From: Bacillus manliponensis
GTDB taxonomy: Bacteria > Bacillota > Bacilli > Bacillales > Bacillaceae_G
Assembly: GCF_000712595.1 (NCBI RefSeq)
Contig: NZ_JOTN01000016.1
Location: forward strand, 46,371 to 110,370
Length of the DNA stretch: 64,000 nucleotides
Direction: 5' to 3'
The stretch's first letter is position 1. The number at the start of each line of letters is the position of its first letter. Below are positions 26,438-35,579 of the stretch, one piece after another. Made by a program: the position numbers and the translations under genes. The notes under the pieces were generated by a model that saw only the letters and a list, made by a program, of their open reading frames with translations, did no database searches and had not been told where the DNA came from.

Positions 26438-26845
26438 ATGTTCGATCAAACGAAGAAAAAACGAGTTATTGTTATGACAATTCTTTCTGCCATACTTTGT
26501 AGCGCTCTTGTCATTGTCTCTTCACTTTCACCACTTGCTCATACGGGTGAGGCTGTGAATAAGTTTGGTACGCTAGGAATGTGGGCATCACTTGGTATGG
26601 TACTTGCTTTCTATTTGATCCCATTAGCTATATATGCAGCAGGATTCAGTGCAATGAGGTTTATAATGGCTCTTTTTTGTGTAATTGGAATACTAATGAA
26701 TATTGTGACCTTGTTGGCTGCTCTTGGGTTAAATGCAGATAATATTATTCTTCTTGCAATAAGTATAGCAGGGATTATTGTCAATATAATATGGTTCTCG
26801 GTTGCTTTTAAATCAAAAGGTCGAGGTTATCGATATGGCGCTTAA
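26438..26845 (+). CDS. DUF5391-type four-helix membrane protein
   Basis: 135 residues with four hydrophobic helices (about 10-28, 48-68, 74-97 and 103-124), basic at both ends (MFDQTKKKR and KSKGRGYRYGA). It resembles Bacillus DUF5391 proteins of unknown function. AAGGAGGTG lies about 11 nt before the ATG. It is monocistronic with a terminator after it. Confidence 0.7.
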   Translation: MFDQTKKKRVIVMTILSAILCSALVIVSSLSPLAHTGEAVNKFGTLGMWASLGMVLAFYLIPLAIYAAGFSAMRFIMALFCVIGILMNIVTLLAALGLNADNIILLAISIAGIIVNIIWFSVAFKSKGRGYRYGA

Positions 26846-26874
26846 TAAATAGAAGAAAAATTGTATATGAGTAT

Positions 26875-26923
26875 GAAATAAGCCTAAATGATGGAGTATA
26901 TAAAGTTTAGGCTTATTTCTTTT
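26875..26923 (+). terminator. Rho-independent terminator
   Basis: Fourteen-nt arms GAAATAAGCCTAAA / TTTAGGCTTATTTC around a 17-nt loop, then TTTT. It lies about 30 nt after the DUF5391 stop. Confidence 0.8.
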
Positions 26924-26956
26924 GAAGAGAATTATTAGGAAACAGCCATGAATTGG

Positions 26957-27116
26957 TGTATCCCGCTATTTGCGGGCTGTAAGATTCCCACCTTAAAACT
27001 TAAGAAAAAGCGAAGAAGTTTAGGCGGGAGATTAACAGCACGTAAAAGCCCGATTGGTTGGGCTGACAATCAGTGGGGGATGGAGAAAATCCCCACTGAT
27101 TGAAGTTTCACTTTAT
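26957..27116 (+). repeat. bcr1-type repeat element, full length (copy D)
   Basis: 160 bp with the left flank mutated to TGTAT and the right flank TTTAT intact. All four stem regions are present: CCCGC/GCGGG, TTCCCACCT with AGGCGGGAG, AGCCCGATTGGTTGGGCT, and CAATCAGTGGGG with CCCCACTGATTG. It sits 30 bp before a small membrane protein gene. Confidence 0.85.
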
Positions 27117-27146
27117 TTTACGCAAGTTTAAGAGGAGATGAATGTC

Positions 27147-27356
27147 ATGGATAATAAAGTAAAAATATTAAAGTATATTATGATTCTATTAACTTGTATT
27201 GCAGTTGGCGGTACAGTCTTACCAAATGCGTTAGATCCAAATGAAACGCTAGGAGGAAAAATTTCCATTGCCACTTTTGGAACGATAGGTGCTTGTTTAT
27301 TAATGTATGGTATTTATTTTATTGGGAAAAAAGCGATTTTAAGAGGAGAAAAATAA
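27147..27356 (+). CDS. small two-helix membrane protein of unknown function
   Basis: 69 residues with two transmembrane segments (about 7-25 and 42-60), joined by NALDPNETLGGKIS. Not recognised beyond this. ATG 27147 is 9 nt after AGAGGAG; an ATG three codons upstream abuts that site directly. A full bcr1 copy lies just upstream and could carry its leader. Confidence 0.6.
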   Translation: MDNKVKILKYIMILLTCIAVGGTVLPNALDPNETLGGKISIATFGTIGACLLMYGIYFIGKKAILRGEK

Positions 27357-27393
27357 AAAGAAAAAGAGATAGCTTTCTAATTTGAATGGAAAT

Positions 27394-27430
27394 AAAGTCG
27401 ATTTTCTTAGGAAATCGACTTTATCTTTTC
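27394..27430. terminator. bidirectional terminator between convergent genes
   Basis: AAAGTCGATTT-C / GAAATCGACTTT stem with one bulged T and a 4-nt loop, followed by T-rich sequence. The stop codon of the minus-strand SDR gene lies inside it. Confidence 0.8.
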
Positions 27431-28266
27431 TTCTTAAACTGCTTCAAAACAACATACTCCCACCAAGTCCACGGAAGTATGCTTTTCATCATAATCGCAA
27501 ACTTTACTCCTTTTCCTATTGGATAACGAAGTGTAGTTTTTTTCGCTGTTGCAATGGAAACAATTCTTTTGGCAATTTCATTTGGATTGCCAAGTTGATC
27601 TTTTCCGTCATTAATATGACTTTGTATTTTCTCTATGTGTGTTTTATAAGGAGATTGTGTATAGTCATTTCCCGCAATAAGTTCTTGTCCAGTTTCCCAA
27701 ATGTTTGTATCATATGAACCTGGTTCAACAAGAACAACGTCAATCCCAAATGGTTTTACTTCAAGGCGAAGTGATTCACTCCAGCCTTCTAATGCATGTT
27801 TAGAAGAAACATAGGGAGATAGACCAGGGAAGCCAACTTTTCCACTAATGCTACTTATGTTTATAATTTTTCCAGCGTTTTGCTTTCTCATCGATGGTAA
27901 TACAAGCTGCGTTACTGCGATAGCACCAAATACGTTTGTTTCAAATTGTCTTCTATATTCTTCTATTAAAACTTCTTCAGAGCAACCGCCACTTGCATAA
28001 CCAGCATTATTCACTAGTACATCTACACGATCTAGCTTTGTTAAAAATGATTGAAATGTGCGTAGTGAAGCTTCATCTGTTACATCTAATTGTTCAATTT
28101 GTATATGTTCTGAAATACGTAGTTTGGTAGCTTGTGAGAGAAGTTCTTGTTGTTTTTGTAGATTTCGCATTGTTGCGATTACATGAAATCCGCTTTTTGC
28201 GAGTTCAAGAGAGGTTAATAACCCAAATCCACTTGAAGCACCTGTAACGATAGCGACTTTTTTCAT
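27421..28266 (-). CDS. SDR-family oxidoreductase
   Basis: 281-residue classical short-chain dehydrogenase. Seen: cofactor loop VTGASSGFG near residue 7, NNAGYASGG near 85, the catalytic Ser in INISSISGKVG and Tyr-Lys in YVSSKHALEGW, with VEPGSYDTN after. NADP preference is suggested by the arginine-rich MRNLQKQQ after strand 2, but substrate is unknown. The ATG chosen is 8 nt past AAGGAAGTG; ten further upstream codons are in frame but lack a site. Confidence 0.87.
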   Translation of the reverse strand: MKKVAIVTGASSGFGLLTSLELAKSGFHVIATMRNLQKQQELLSQATKLRISEHIQIEQLDVTDEASLRTFQSFLTKLDRVDVLVNNAGYASGGCSEEVLIEEYRRQFETNVFGAIAVTQLVLPSMRKQNAGKIINISSISGKVGFPGLSPYVSSKHALEGWSESLRLEVKPFGIDVVLVEPGSYDTNIWETGQELIAGNDYTQSPYKTHIEKIQSHINDGKDQLGNPNEIAKRIVSIATAKKTTLRYPIGKGVKFAIMMKSILPWTWWEYVVLKQFKKKR

Positions 28267-28423
28267 TGTTTTATCACTTCCTTCTATTCTCATCATATAG
28301 AGTCATTCATGAAAAATCTATGATGAAATGTGTCACAATATGCGCTTACCAGGGAAATAAGTTTTGTATTTTCTGATTATTATTTCCGGTAGTATAATGA
28401 AAGATGTTAAAGGGGAGATATTT

Positions 28424-28861
28424 ATGCCAATTTCAACGTATTACAAGGAGTTACGAGAGAAAATCGGTTCTCAAATTATTTTCATGCCAAGCGTTGCAGC
28501 AATTATTCGAAATGAACAAGGGGAAATTTTGTTTCAATATCCGGGTGGTGATTATTGGAGTTTGCCAGCTGGAGCAATTGAACTTGGTGAAACAGCAGAG
28601 GAAGCTGTGGTTAGAGAAGTATTTGAAGAAATAGGTTTACACGTAGAGCCCATTTTTATAAAGGGGGTATTTAGTGGGAAGGCATTTCGTCATACATATG
28701 AAAATGGTGATGAAGTGGAGTATATGGTTGCTGTATTTGAATGTAAAGTGTTAGGTGGGAAGCTGCAGTCAGTGGATGGAGAATCTATAAAACTTCAATA
28801 TTTCCGGTCAGATGAAAGACCAAAGCTTGTATTACCATATCCGGAAGAATTGTTTTGTTGA
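28424..28861 (+). CDS. Nudix hydrolase
   Basis: 145 residues with the Nudix box GAIELGETAEEAVVREVFEE followed by IGL (about residues 51-73), an exact Gx5Ex7REUxEExGU match. The N-terminal ELREKIGSQIIFMPSVAAIIRNEQGEILFQY is like many Bacillus Nudix proteins annotated MutT/ADP-ribose-type. AGGGGAGAT precedes the ATG. It lies upstream of the kynurenine operon, whose likely promoter overlaps its stop codon. Confidence 0.87.
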   Translation: MPISTYYKELREKIGSQIIFMPSVAAIIRNEQGEILFQYPGGDYWSLPAGAIELGETAEEAVVREVFEEIGLHVEPIFIKGVFSGKAFRHTYENGDEVEYMVAVFECKVLGGKLQSVDGESIKLQYFRSDERPKLVLPYPEELFC

Positions 28862-28887
28862 CGGTATATCGATTCCAGTGATACATT
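28858..28887 (+). promoter_or_regulatory. likely promoter of the kynU-kynB-kynA operon
   Basis: TTGACG and TACATT with an 18-nt spacer, about 45 nt upstream of kynU. The -35 element overlaps the stop codon of the preceding Nudix gene. Confidence 0.45.
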
Positions 28888-28930
28888 TGTGATAAATTGA
28901 ATTATAAGAAAATTAAGAGAAGGTGAAATT

Positions 28931-30217
28931 ATGTATACAAAACCTTTTGAACCGTCCTATGACTACGCAAAAGAGTGTGATAAGTACGATGAACTCGCAT
29001 TATTTCAAGAAGAGTTTTATAAACGAGAAGGTACTATTTATTTAGATGGTAATTCACTTGGTCTTTTATCTAAGCGTGCTGAACAGTCATTACTGACAAT
29101 GCTGCACTCATGGAAGCATTACGGCATTGACGGATGGACAGAAGGGGAACATCCTTGGTTTTTCTTATCAGAGCAATTAGGTGAATTAACGGCTCCACTT
29201 ATTGGTGCATTACCAGAAGAAATCGTTGTAACTGGCTCAACAACGACAAATATTCATCAAATGGTGGCGACGTTTTATGAACCAAAAGGAAATCGTACAA
29301 AAATTCTTGCGGATGAATTAAATTTCCCTTCTGATATTTATGCACTGCAAAGTCAAATTCGCTTAAAAGGATTAGATCCAGATGAGCATCTTATCCGTGT
29401 GAAGAGCCGAGATGGACGCACATTATTAGAAGAAGATATTATCGAAGCAATGACAGAGGAAATTGCGCTTATTTTACTTCCGGCTGTTTTATATCGTAGT
29501 GGCCAAATCTTAAATATGAAGAGACTAACAGAAGAAGCTCATAAACGGGGTATTACAATCGGTTTTGATTTATGTCATTCTATCGGATCTATTCCGCACC
29601 ATTTCCAAGAATGGGATGTTGATTTTGCGATTTGGTGTAATTATAAATATTTAAATGCCGGTCCTGGCGGAGTTGCAGGATTATATGTGAATAAGAAACA
29701 TTTCGGTCGTCTTCCTGGGCTTTCTGGTTGGTTTAGTTCACGAAAAGATAAACAATTTGATATGGAGCATACATTAATAAAAGCAGAACATGCTGGTGCA
29801 TATCAAATTGGAACACCGCACGTACTAAGTGTGGCACCATTAATCGGTTCGCTTGAAATTTTCAAAGAGGCGGGTATTGAAAGGTTACGAGAAAAATCAC
29901 TTCACATTACACGCTACATGCTAAATTTAGTGCAACATGAATTAAAAGATATGGGCTTTACAATCGGCAATCCATTTGAGGATGAAAAACGCGGTGGGCA
30001 TATTTATTTAGAGCATGAAGAAGCAGCTCGCATTTGTAAAGCGTTAAAAGCAGAAGGTGTTATTCCTGATTTCCGTGCGCCAAATGGTATTCGTTTAGCT
30101 CCGGTTGCTTTATATAATACGTATGAAGAAGTATGGCAAGCAGTGCAAATTTTAAAGCGTATTATGAAAGAAGAGACGTACAAACAATTTGAAAATAAAC
30201 GAGAGGTTGTGGCGTAA
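28931..30217 (+). CDS. kynU: kynureninase
   Basis: PLP-dependent enzyme of 428 residues, normal for the family, cleaving kynurenine to anthranilate and alanine. Seen: [11 protein letters not shown] near residue 37, GSTTTNIH near 102, FDLCHSIGS with D213 and H216, and [13 protein letters not shown] with the PLP lysine at K239. GAGAAGGTG precedes the ATG. It heads a compact three-gene operon with kynB 3 nt downstream and kynA following, so tryptophan is converted to anthranilate. Confidence 0.96.
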   Translation: MYTKPFEPSYDYAKECDKYDELALFQEEFYKREGTIYLDGNSLGLLSKRAEQSLLTMLHSWKHYGIDGWTEGEHPWFFLSEQLGELTAPLIGALPEEIVVTGSTTTNIHQMVATFYEPKGNRTKILADELNFPSDIYALQSQIRLKGLDPDEHLIRVKSRDGRTLLEEDIIEAMTEEIALILLPAVLYRSGQILNMKRLTEEAHKRGITIGFDLCHSIGSIPHHFQEWDVDFAIWCNYKYLNAGPGGVAGLYVNKKHFGRLPGLSGWFSSRKDKQFDMEHTLIKAEHAGAYQIGTPHVLSVAPLIGSLEIFKEAGIERLREKSLHITRYMLNLVQHELKDMGFTIGNPFEDEKRGGHIYLEHEEAARICKALKAEGVIPDFRAPNGIRLAPVALYNTYEEVWQAVQILKRIMKEETYKQFENKREVVA

Positions 30218-30220
30218 TAC

Positions 30221-30850
30221 ATGGAAGATAGAAAATGGATTGATATTTCACAGCCCCTACAAAATGATATCGCTACTTGGCCAGGTGATACACCATTTTC
30301 GTATGAAGTTGCGTGCTCAAAAGAAGAAAGTGGTTCTGTTAACGTTGGGAAAATAACGATGAGCATACATACAGGGACGCATATTGATGCGCCGTTTCAT
30401 TTCCAAAATGATGGAGAAAGAGTACTAGATTTAGATGTAAATGTTTATGTGGGGCCTGCTCGCATCATTGATGTGTCAGGATTAGAAAGTATTGGGGCAA
30501 GTGACTTAGAAACATTTCAGTTAGAAGGGATAGAGAGAGTATTATTACGAACTTCTTCTCACGGAAATATAAAGCTATTTCCAGAGAAAATTCCGCACTT
30601 ACGAGCAGATATTGCACCGTTTCTAAAAGAAAAAGGTGTTCGTTTAATCGGTGTTGATGTCCCGTCAGTAGATCCGCTTGATGATAAAGAATTAGTTGCT
30701 CATCATATATTATGGGAACATGGAATTCATATTTTAGAAAACGTTGTACTAGATCATGTACCAGATGGGGACTATGAACTCATTGCTTTACCACTTCCAT
30801 TATCACACGCTGATGGAAGTCCTGTTCGCGCAATTGTTAGACCACTATAA
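30221..30850 (+). CDS. kynB: kynurenine formamidase (arylformamidase)
   Basis: 209-residue cyclase-family metal hydrolase converting N-formylkynurenine to kynurenine and formate. The signature [12 protein letters not shown] gives metal ligands H50, H54, D56 and H60. [12 protein letters not shown] and [14 protein letters not shown] later in the chain are also typical. It starts 3 nt after kynU without a strong own site, so translational coupling is likely. Confidence 0.95.
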   Translation: MEDRKWIDISQPLQNDIATWPGDTPFSYEVACSKEESGSVNVGKITMSIHTGTHIDAPFHFQNDGERVLDLDVNVYVGPARIIDVSGLESIGASDLETFQLEGIERVLLRTSSHGNIKLFPEKIPHLRADIAPFLKEKGVRLIGVDVPSVDPLDDKELVAHHILWEHGIHILENVVLDHVPDGDYELIALPLPLSHADGSPVRAIVRPL

Positions 30851-30876
30851 GCTGCATAGAGAGGATGCTACAAATG

Positions 30877-31716
30877 ATGAAGGAAAAAGAAAAAGTAATT
30901 ATGGAAAACAGCATTCATACAGATTTTCGTAATAATATGACATATGGGGAGTACTTACAGTTAGATCGTTTGTTAGACAGTCAAAAACGATTATCTGATC
31001 ATCATGATGAAATGTTATTTATCATTATTCATCAAGCAAGTGAACTTTGGATGAAACTCATTTTACACGAAGTAAACGCGGCAATTGAAAGTATAAAAAA
31101 TGAAAAGATGGCACCAGCTTTTAAAATGTTAGCACGCGTTTCCAAAATTCAATCACAAATTATTCAATCATGGGATATTTTAGCGACGTTAACACCGTCT
31201 GAATATATTGAGTTTCGTGATTCGCTAGGTCAAGCATCAGGATTCCAGTCATATCAATATCGTATGATAGAGTATGCACTTGGGTATAAAACACCTCATG
31301 CTCTGAAAATTTATGAGAAAGATCCAGATTTACATGCTCGTCTAAAAGAAGCACTACATGCGCCAAGTTTATATGACGTAGCAATCCAAGCACTTGTGAA
31401 AGAAGGTTTTCCAATTAATCCGAACCTACTGCAGCGTGATCTCACGCAGCCATATGAAGAGGATGCAACGGTGGAAGCAGCTTGGCTGGAAGTGTATAGC
31501 GATGTGAAAAAATATTGGGATTTGTACCAGCTTGCTGAAAAGTTAATTGATATTGAAGATTGGCTTCAGCAGTGGCGTTTCCGTCATATGAAAACGGTAG
31601 AGCGCATTATTGGACATAAAATGGGGACAGGTGGATCTTCTGGTGTATCTTATTTAAAACGTGTACTTGACCAGCGCTTCTTCCCAGAGCTTTGGAATAT
31701 TCGTACGAAGTTATAA
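30877..31716 (+). CDS. kynA: tryptophan 2,3-dioxygenase
   Basis: 279 residues, the usual bacterial size. This heme enzyme opens the tryptophan ring to N-formylkynurenine. Seen: [35 protein letters not shown] with the distal histidine region, [17 protein letters not shown], and [16 protein letters not shown] with the heme histidine. Several ATGs are in frame; those at 30874/30877 fit GAGAGG (30858-30863) better than 30865. It is last in the operon although it catalyses the first step. Confidence 0.95.
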   Translation: MKEKEKVIMENSIHTDFRNNMTYGEYLQLDRLLDSQKRLSDHHDEMLFIIIHQASELWMKLILHEVNAAIESIKNEKMAPAFKMLARVSKIQSQIIQSWDILATLTPSEYIEFRDSLGQASGFQSYQYRMIEYALGYKTPHALKIYEKDPDLHARLKEALHAPSLYDVAIQALVKEGFPINPNLLQRDLTQPYEEDATVEAAWLEVYSDVKKYWDLYQLAEKLIDIEDWLQQWRFRHMKTVERIIGHKMGTGGSSGVSYLKRVLDQRFFPELWNIRTKL

Positions 31717-31752
31717 AAAAGCATGCCGCATTTTGATGCGGCATGCTTTTTT
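31716..31752 (+). terminator. Rho-independent terminator of the kyn operon
   Basis: Fourteen-bp or longer stem AAAAAGCATGCCGCA / TGCGGCATGCTTTTT with a loop of about 5 nt and a T-run. Confidence 0.93.
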
Positions 31753-31784
31753 ACTTCTTTTTGTTAAACATCTATATAGCGTAG

Positions 31785-32081
31785 TTATCGTATTTTGCTT
31801 TGTTTCTTTTGGTTGTTAGGAGTGATTTCATCAGCAAACTCCATATTTGCCAAACTTACTTTGGATAGAATAATGGTTTTGGCTGTATTTTGAGCGCCTT
31901 GGAATAAGCGTTGAATCGGATTTGCATTGCGAACTGCTGCTATACTAAAGACTGTTCCTAACCCTACTAAAGAAATCCAAAGCCATCCCGTATTCTTTTT
32001 TCGTCTATTTCGAAACAAGTTAAACATACGCTGAGTTCTTCTAGAATTAAATAATGACATTAAGAAGTTAAGAGTATTCAT
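31785..32081 (-). CDS. small basic protein with one membrane segment, function unknown
   Basis: 98 residues. The N-terminal half is arginine-rich (NSRRTQRMFNLFRNRRKKN), followed by one hydrophobic helix (about 33-51, WLWISLVGLGTVFSIAAVR) and a polar C-terminus. AGGAGGAAC lies just before the ATG, which supports a real gene. Not recognised. Confidence 0.6.
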   Translation of the reverse strand: MNTLNFLMSLFNSRRTQRMFNLFRNRRKKNTGWLWISLVGLGTVFSIAAVRNANPIQRLFQGAQNTAKTIILSKVSLANMEFADEITPNNQKKQSKIR

Positions 32082-32194
32082 TTGTTCCTCCTGTAATCAT
32101 AATTAGGAAAAAGAAACATTAAGTTCAATTTCATATCATTTATGTTGCTATATTTTATTGAGATTTATGATGCCAACTTATACTAAATAATCCT

Positions 32195-32213
32195 GGGCTT
32201 TTTATTAAAGCCC
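32195..32213 (-). terminator. weak terminator of the DUF2238 gene
   Basis: GGGCTTT/AAAGCCC stem with a 5-nt loop immediately after the minus-strand stop codon; the U-tract on the minus strand is poor. Confidence 0.45.
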
Positions 32214-32836
32214 TAATATTGTTTTATTTTCTTTAATAGTTGTTTATGTAGTGGTGATAGGATAAGTAACGCTAAAATCGAACCGATAAAAGTCAGTGAC
32301 ATATCCCATTGTGCATCCCACATATCGCCTTGTGTCCCTAAAAAATTTTCAGTTACTTTTCCCTTTGTTATTATAAAAGCTAACCATTCAATGATTTCAT
32401 ATAATGCAGCGATAGCAAGAGAAATACTAATACTTATCGTGACTAACCAAGGTCCTTCAGTTAATGGAGTTTTTCGCAGTAATACTTCTCTTAGGATGAT
32501 TACAAATAATCCTTTTAACAAATGTCCAAAGCGATCATAATGATTTCGATTTAAATCAAAAGTATCTTTTAGCCAATTAAATAGAGGAACTTTTGAATAT
32601 GTGTAATGAGCACCGATGAACATGGTGATAGCGAGTAGTGCGATAATGATATAAGAGAGGGTGGTAAAACGAAATTTATTGTACGTTGCAATGAGAATAA
32701 TTAGACCGAGAACGGCAGGGATGGCCTCTGATGCCCATGTCCAGTAACTTGCTGGTTTAATAAGAGACCATATAAAAAATACAGTAACAAGTAGTAACAA
32801 CGATAGATGAATCTTTGTGCTTTTATTTCTTATCAC
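32213..32836 (-). CDS. DUF2238 (YjdF-type) integral membrane protein
   Basis: 207 residues with six hydrophobic helices. The signature region HYDRFGHLLKGLFVIILREVLLR followed by YEIIEWLAF and TQGDMWDAQWDM is typical of DUF2238/YjdF. Function is unknown; conserved charged residues (D, H, R, E) lie within or near the helices. AGGAGGAAAAAAG is upstream of the ATG. Confidence 0.85.
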   Translation of the reverse strand: MIRNKSTKIHLSLLLLVTVFFIWSLIKPASYWTWASEAIPAVLGLIILIATYNKFRFTTLSYIIIALLAITMFIGAHYTYSKVPLFNWLKDTFDLNRNHYDRFGHLLKGLFVIILREVLLRKTPLTEGPWLVTISISISLAIAALYEIIEWLAFIITKGKVTENFLGTQGDMWDAQWDMSLTFIGSILALLILSPLHKQLLKKIKQY

Positions 32837-32915
32837 TTTTTTCCTCCTGCTTGAAATGGGTTTGCTTTAAGTATTGAAAAAATCGTGATTTTGTATGCAA
32901 AGTACTTGGAGTAAT

Positions 32916-32953
32916 AGCCTATAAAAGTCCGATTGGTCGGGCTAATAATCAGT
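32916..32953 (+). repeat. bcr1 internal remnant
   Basis: About 38 bp matching the third stem region of the element (GTCCGATTGGTCGGGC and the start of AATCAG) with no TTTAT end on either side. It is a decayed fragment between the DUF2238 and PAP2 genes. Confidence 0.6.
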
Positions 32954-33028
32954 TAGCATATTACATATTTCTCGTTCGTAGGGGAATCGTATTTATATAA
33001 TATCTAAAAAAGAAAGGAGCCTACTCGC

Positions 33029-33592
33029 GTGAATTACAGGATATTTAGGATTATTAATTGTCTAGCGGGTCGTAATTTAACATTGGATACATTTATGATA
33101 TTTATGTCAAAAAGAACGCCATTGTTATATACGTTTTTATTAGTCTTCATGTGGTTTAGAAACAAGCCTTATAAAAAAATGATTTTATTTGCAGGGGTAT
33201 CAGTAGGGTTTTCTTTAATTATAAACTACTTAATTCAACTTTTTTATTTTAAACCTCGTCCGTTTGTAGTACATCGTGTTCGTTTACTAATTCCATCAAA
33301 AAATAATTCTTCATTTCCGAGTAAACATACAATACTAGCATTTGCTTTGGCGACCTCTATCTTACTTCGTAACAGTTTATTTGGCTTAATCATGTGGTTT
33401 TTAGCAATTTTAACAGGGTTCTCACGTATTTGGGTAGGGCATCATTATCCATTTGATATAGTAGGGAGTGCTTTTATAGGGACATTTATAAGTCTGGTTA
33501 TTGACGGTATTATAGACATATTCAACTACTTTTTTTATTGGATTACAAAATTATGCAGAAAGCTAATTTTTATAGGTTCGAAAGATTTCTAA
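33029..33592 (+). CDS. PAP2-family membrane phosphatase (BcrC-like undecaprenyl-PP phosphatase)
   Basis: 187 residues with five or six helices and the three phosphatase motifs: KPRPFVVH near residue 72, SFPSKHT near 92 and SRIWVGHHYPFDI near 130 with the catalytic histidines. In motif 2 a lysine replaces the usual Gly/Asp before His. This size and layout resemble BcrC/YbjG enzymes that recycle undecaprenyl pyrophosphate and give bacitracin tolerance. Start is GTG 33029, 9 nt past AAAGGAG. Confidence 0.82.
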   Translation: MNYRIFRIINCLAGRNLTLDTFMIFMSKRTPLLYTFLLVFMWFRNKPYKKMILFAGVSVGFSLIINYLIQLFYFKPRPFVVHRVRLLIPSKNNSSFPSKHTILAFALATSILLRNSLFGLIMWFLAILTGFSRIWVGHHYPFDIVGSAFIGTFISLVIDGIIDIFNYFFYWITKLCRKLIFIGSKDF

Positions 33593-33656
33593 TGTTTTTT
33601 TTGATAAAAGAATCAAATGTAATATAGATAATAATTCAATAGAATAATGCAGGAGA

Positions 33657-33703
33657 AAAAACTTTTAAACCGTATTTACATAAATATGGTTTAAAAGTTT
33701 TTT
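33657..33703. terminator. long terminator hairpin after the PAP2 gene
   Basis: The stem runs almost unbroken from AAAACTTTTAAACC through GTATTTA to TAAATAT and GGTTTAAAAGTTTT, about 20 bp with one G-U pair and a tiny loop, then a T-run. The rest of the 306-bp gap holds only the TetR promoter/operator region. Confidence 0.85.
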
Positions 33704-33862
33704 GAATTTATAGGGAATTTTCATAACTGTATGAGCTTATAAACCATTTGATTAACACCGTAATTTTCAGAAAAATATCAGTTCATTATAACATCCTCTA
33801 AAAGTTGATAAATATTTGTATGAAAATGGAACTTTTTTGTCAGGTCAGCATATATTTAAATT

Positions 33863-33879
33863 AGACCGACAGTCGGTCT
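33863..33879 (+). promoter_or_regulatory. TetR operator 1 (autoregulatory site)
   Basis: Perfect palindrome AGACCGACAGTCGGTCT, about 19 nt before the TetR start codon. The identical 17-mer occurs in front of the downstream transporter operon. Such GACCGNCNGTCGGTC-type sites are typical TetR-family operators. Confidence 0.8.
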
Positions 33880-33897
33880 GTGTGAAAGGGGCCTTAT

Positions 33898-34542
33898 ATG
33901 AGAATTACGAAAGAATATGAAGAACGTCGTAATGAAATTTTGAATACAGCAGAAAAATTATTTGTTACGAAAGGTTATACGAAGACGACTGTAAATGATA
34001 TTTTGCAAGAAATAGGAATTGCAAAGGGAACGTTTTATCATTATTTTAAATCAAAAGAAGAAGTAATGGATGCTGTTATTGTAAGGATAGTAAAGGCTGA
34101 TGTAGAAGTAGCGAAAAAGATTGCTTCAGATTCAACTATTCCTGTACTTGAAAAATTATTTCATATTTTAACGGTGCAAGCTCCAAAATCTGGAGGCAAT
34201 AAAGAGCAGATGATTGAACAATTTCATAAGCCGAATAATGCGGAGATGCATCAAAAAAGCTTAGTGCAATCCATTGTACATGTAACCCCCGTTTTGACAG
34301 AGGTTATTCAGCAAGGGATAAATGAAAAGGTTTTTGTAACCGATTATCCGCAAGAAACAATGGAGTTTTTACTCGCTGCTGCGCAAGTGATATTTGATGA
34401 AGGATTGTTCGAATGGAAACAAGAGGAAGCGATGCAAAGAGCGAAAGCTTTCATTGTGATGATGGAGTTGTCTTTGGGAGCTAGAAAAGGAAGTTTTGAT
34501 TACATTTTAGATATGTTAATGAAAGGATTTGAAAGTAAATGA
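33898..34542 (+). CDS. TetR/AcrR-family repressor of the adjacent transporter operon
   Basis: 214 residues. HTH at about residues 24-53: KTTVNDILQEIGIAKGTFYHYFKSKEEV. The C-terminal domain is helical with no recognised ligand. Identical operator palindromes precede this gene and the next transcription unit, so it very probably represses both. AAAGGGGCC is upstream of the ATG. Confidence 0.9.
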   Translation: MRITKEYEERRNEILNTAEKLFVTKGYTKTTVNDILQEIGIAKGTFYHYFKSKEEVMDAVIVRIVKADVEVAKKIASDSTIPVLEKLFHILTVQAPKSGGNKEQMIEQFHKPNNAEMHQKSLVQSIVHVTPVLTEVIQQGINEKVFVTDYPQETMEFLLAAAQVIFDEGLFEWKQEEAMQRAKAFIVMMELSLGARKGSFDYILDMLMKGFESK

Positions 34543-34617
34543 AAAATATTTCATCATAAAAGAAAAGCGACTTGTACGCTAAAAAGATTACTTTTCTTTA
34601 ATAAGTTTGTATTTTAT

Positions 34618-34634
34618 AGACCGACAGTCGGTCT
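34618..34634 (+). promoter_or_regulatory. TetR operator 2, before the MFS/FtsX/ABC operon
   Basis: Same AGACCGACAGTCGGTCT palindrome as at 33863, here extendable by one T/A pair on each side. It lies 28 nt before the MFS start codon. Confidence 0.8.
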
Positions 34635-34661
34635 ATATTTTAAACAAAAGGTGAAGAGATT

Positions 34662-35578
34662 ATGAAAAACGTTAGTGAGAAACCTTTTACAAAAGATTTT
34701 CGGATCATGATAATTGGTCAAATTATATCGATTGTTGGCTCTTCGCTTCTCCGGTTTATTTTAGCGCTATATGTGCTCGATTTAACAGGAAGAGCGGATA
34801 TTTTTGCGATGTTGTATGCAATATCAAGTATCCCACTGCTTTTAGCACCACTTGGCGGGGCACTGGCAGATCGATTCAATCGTCGTAACTTAATGGTTAT
34901 TTTGGATATAGCAAATAGCTTAGTAGTTTTTGTCTTCTTCTTTTTGCTATTAACTAATTATATTTCTATTATATTTATTGGTATTTTTATGTTTTTGTTA
35001 GCGGTCATTAGCACATTGTATGCACCTCTTGTTATGGCTAGCATTCCGTTATTGGTGCCCCAGTTATTTTACGAATTACATTACAAAGCAATGATGTAAT
35101 CTATGGTGTAGGAATGGCGTTTATTGATTTTTCTACTATCCTTGGAGCTCTATCGATCGGCTTTTTTGCTAAAAAGATGAGCATGAAAAAATTATACCAA
35201 TGGATATTTTGGAGCGCATTACTTATGATTCCAATGGCTCTCTCTATTACACCAGTTATCCTTCGCTTTGGATACTATTCATCATTTTTCCTTTACATTT
35301 TATCCTCCATTCTTATCGCAACAATGATGACAATGATTTCTATTTTTGTGATTAGCGCTGTACAAAAGAAAACACCTAATGAAAACTTAGGAAAAGTAAT
35401 GGCAATTATTATGATGGTTTCACAGTGTATGGCACCTATTGGCCAAATTCTATATGGATCTTTATTTGAATTATTTAACGGAAATCTTTATGTCCCAATT
35501 TTGTTTGTTAGCGTGTTACTAATAGGAATAGCTAGTATGACGAAGAGAATGTTACGAAATGAGGAGGGAACAGTATAA
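34662..35578 (+). pseudogene. MFS transporter with internal deletion and frameshift
   Basis: The first 130 residues (from MKNVSEKPFTKDFRIMIIGQ, with GGALADRFNRRNLM as the MFS loop motif) are intact, then the frame shifts at TTGGTGCCC (35052-35060). The C-terminal half continues in another frame: PVILRITLQSNDVIYGVGMAFIDF to KTPNENLGKVMAIIMMVSQCMAPIGQ. Full MFS proteins are about 400 residues; here only about 305 codons remain, so roughly 100 codons are missing as well. The gene should be non-functional, but downstream genes are intact. It ends 1 nt before the FtsX-like gene. Confidence 0.85.
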
Positions 35579-35579
35579 G

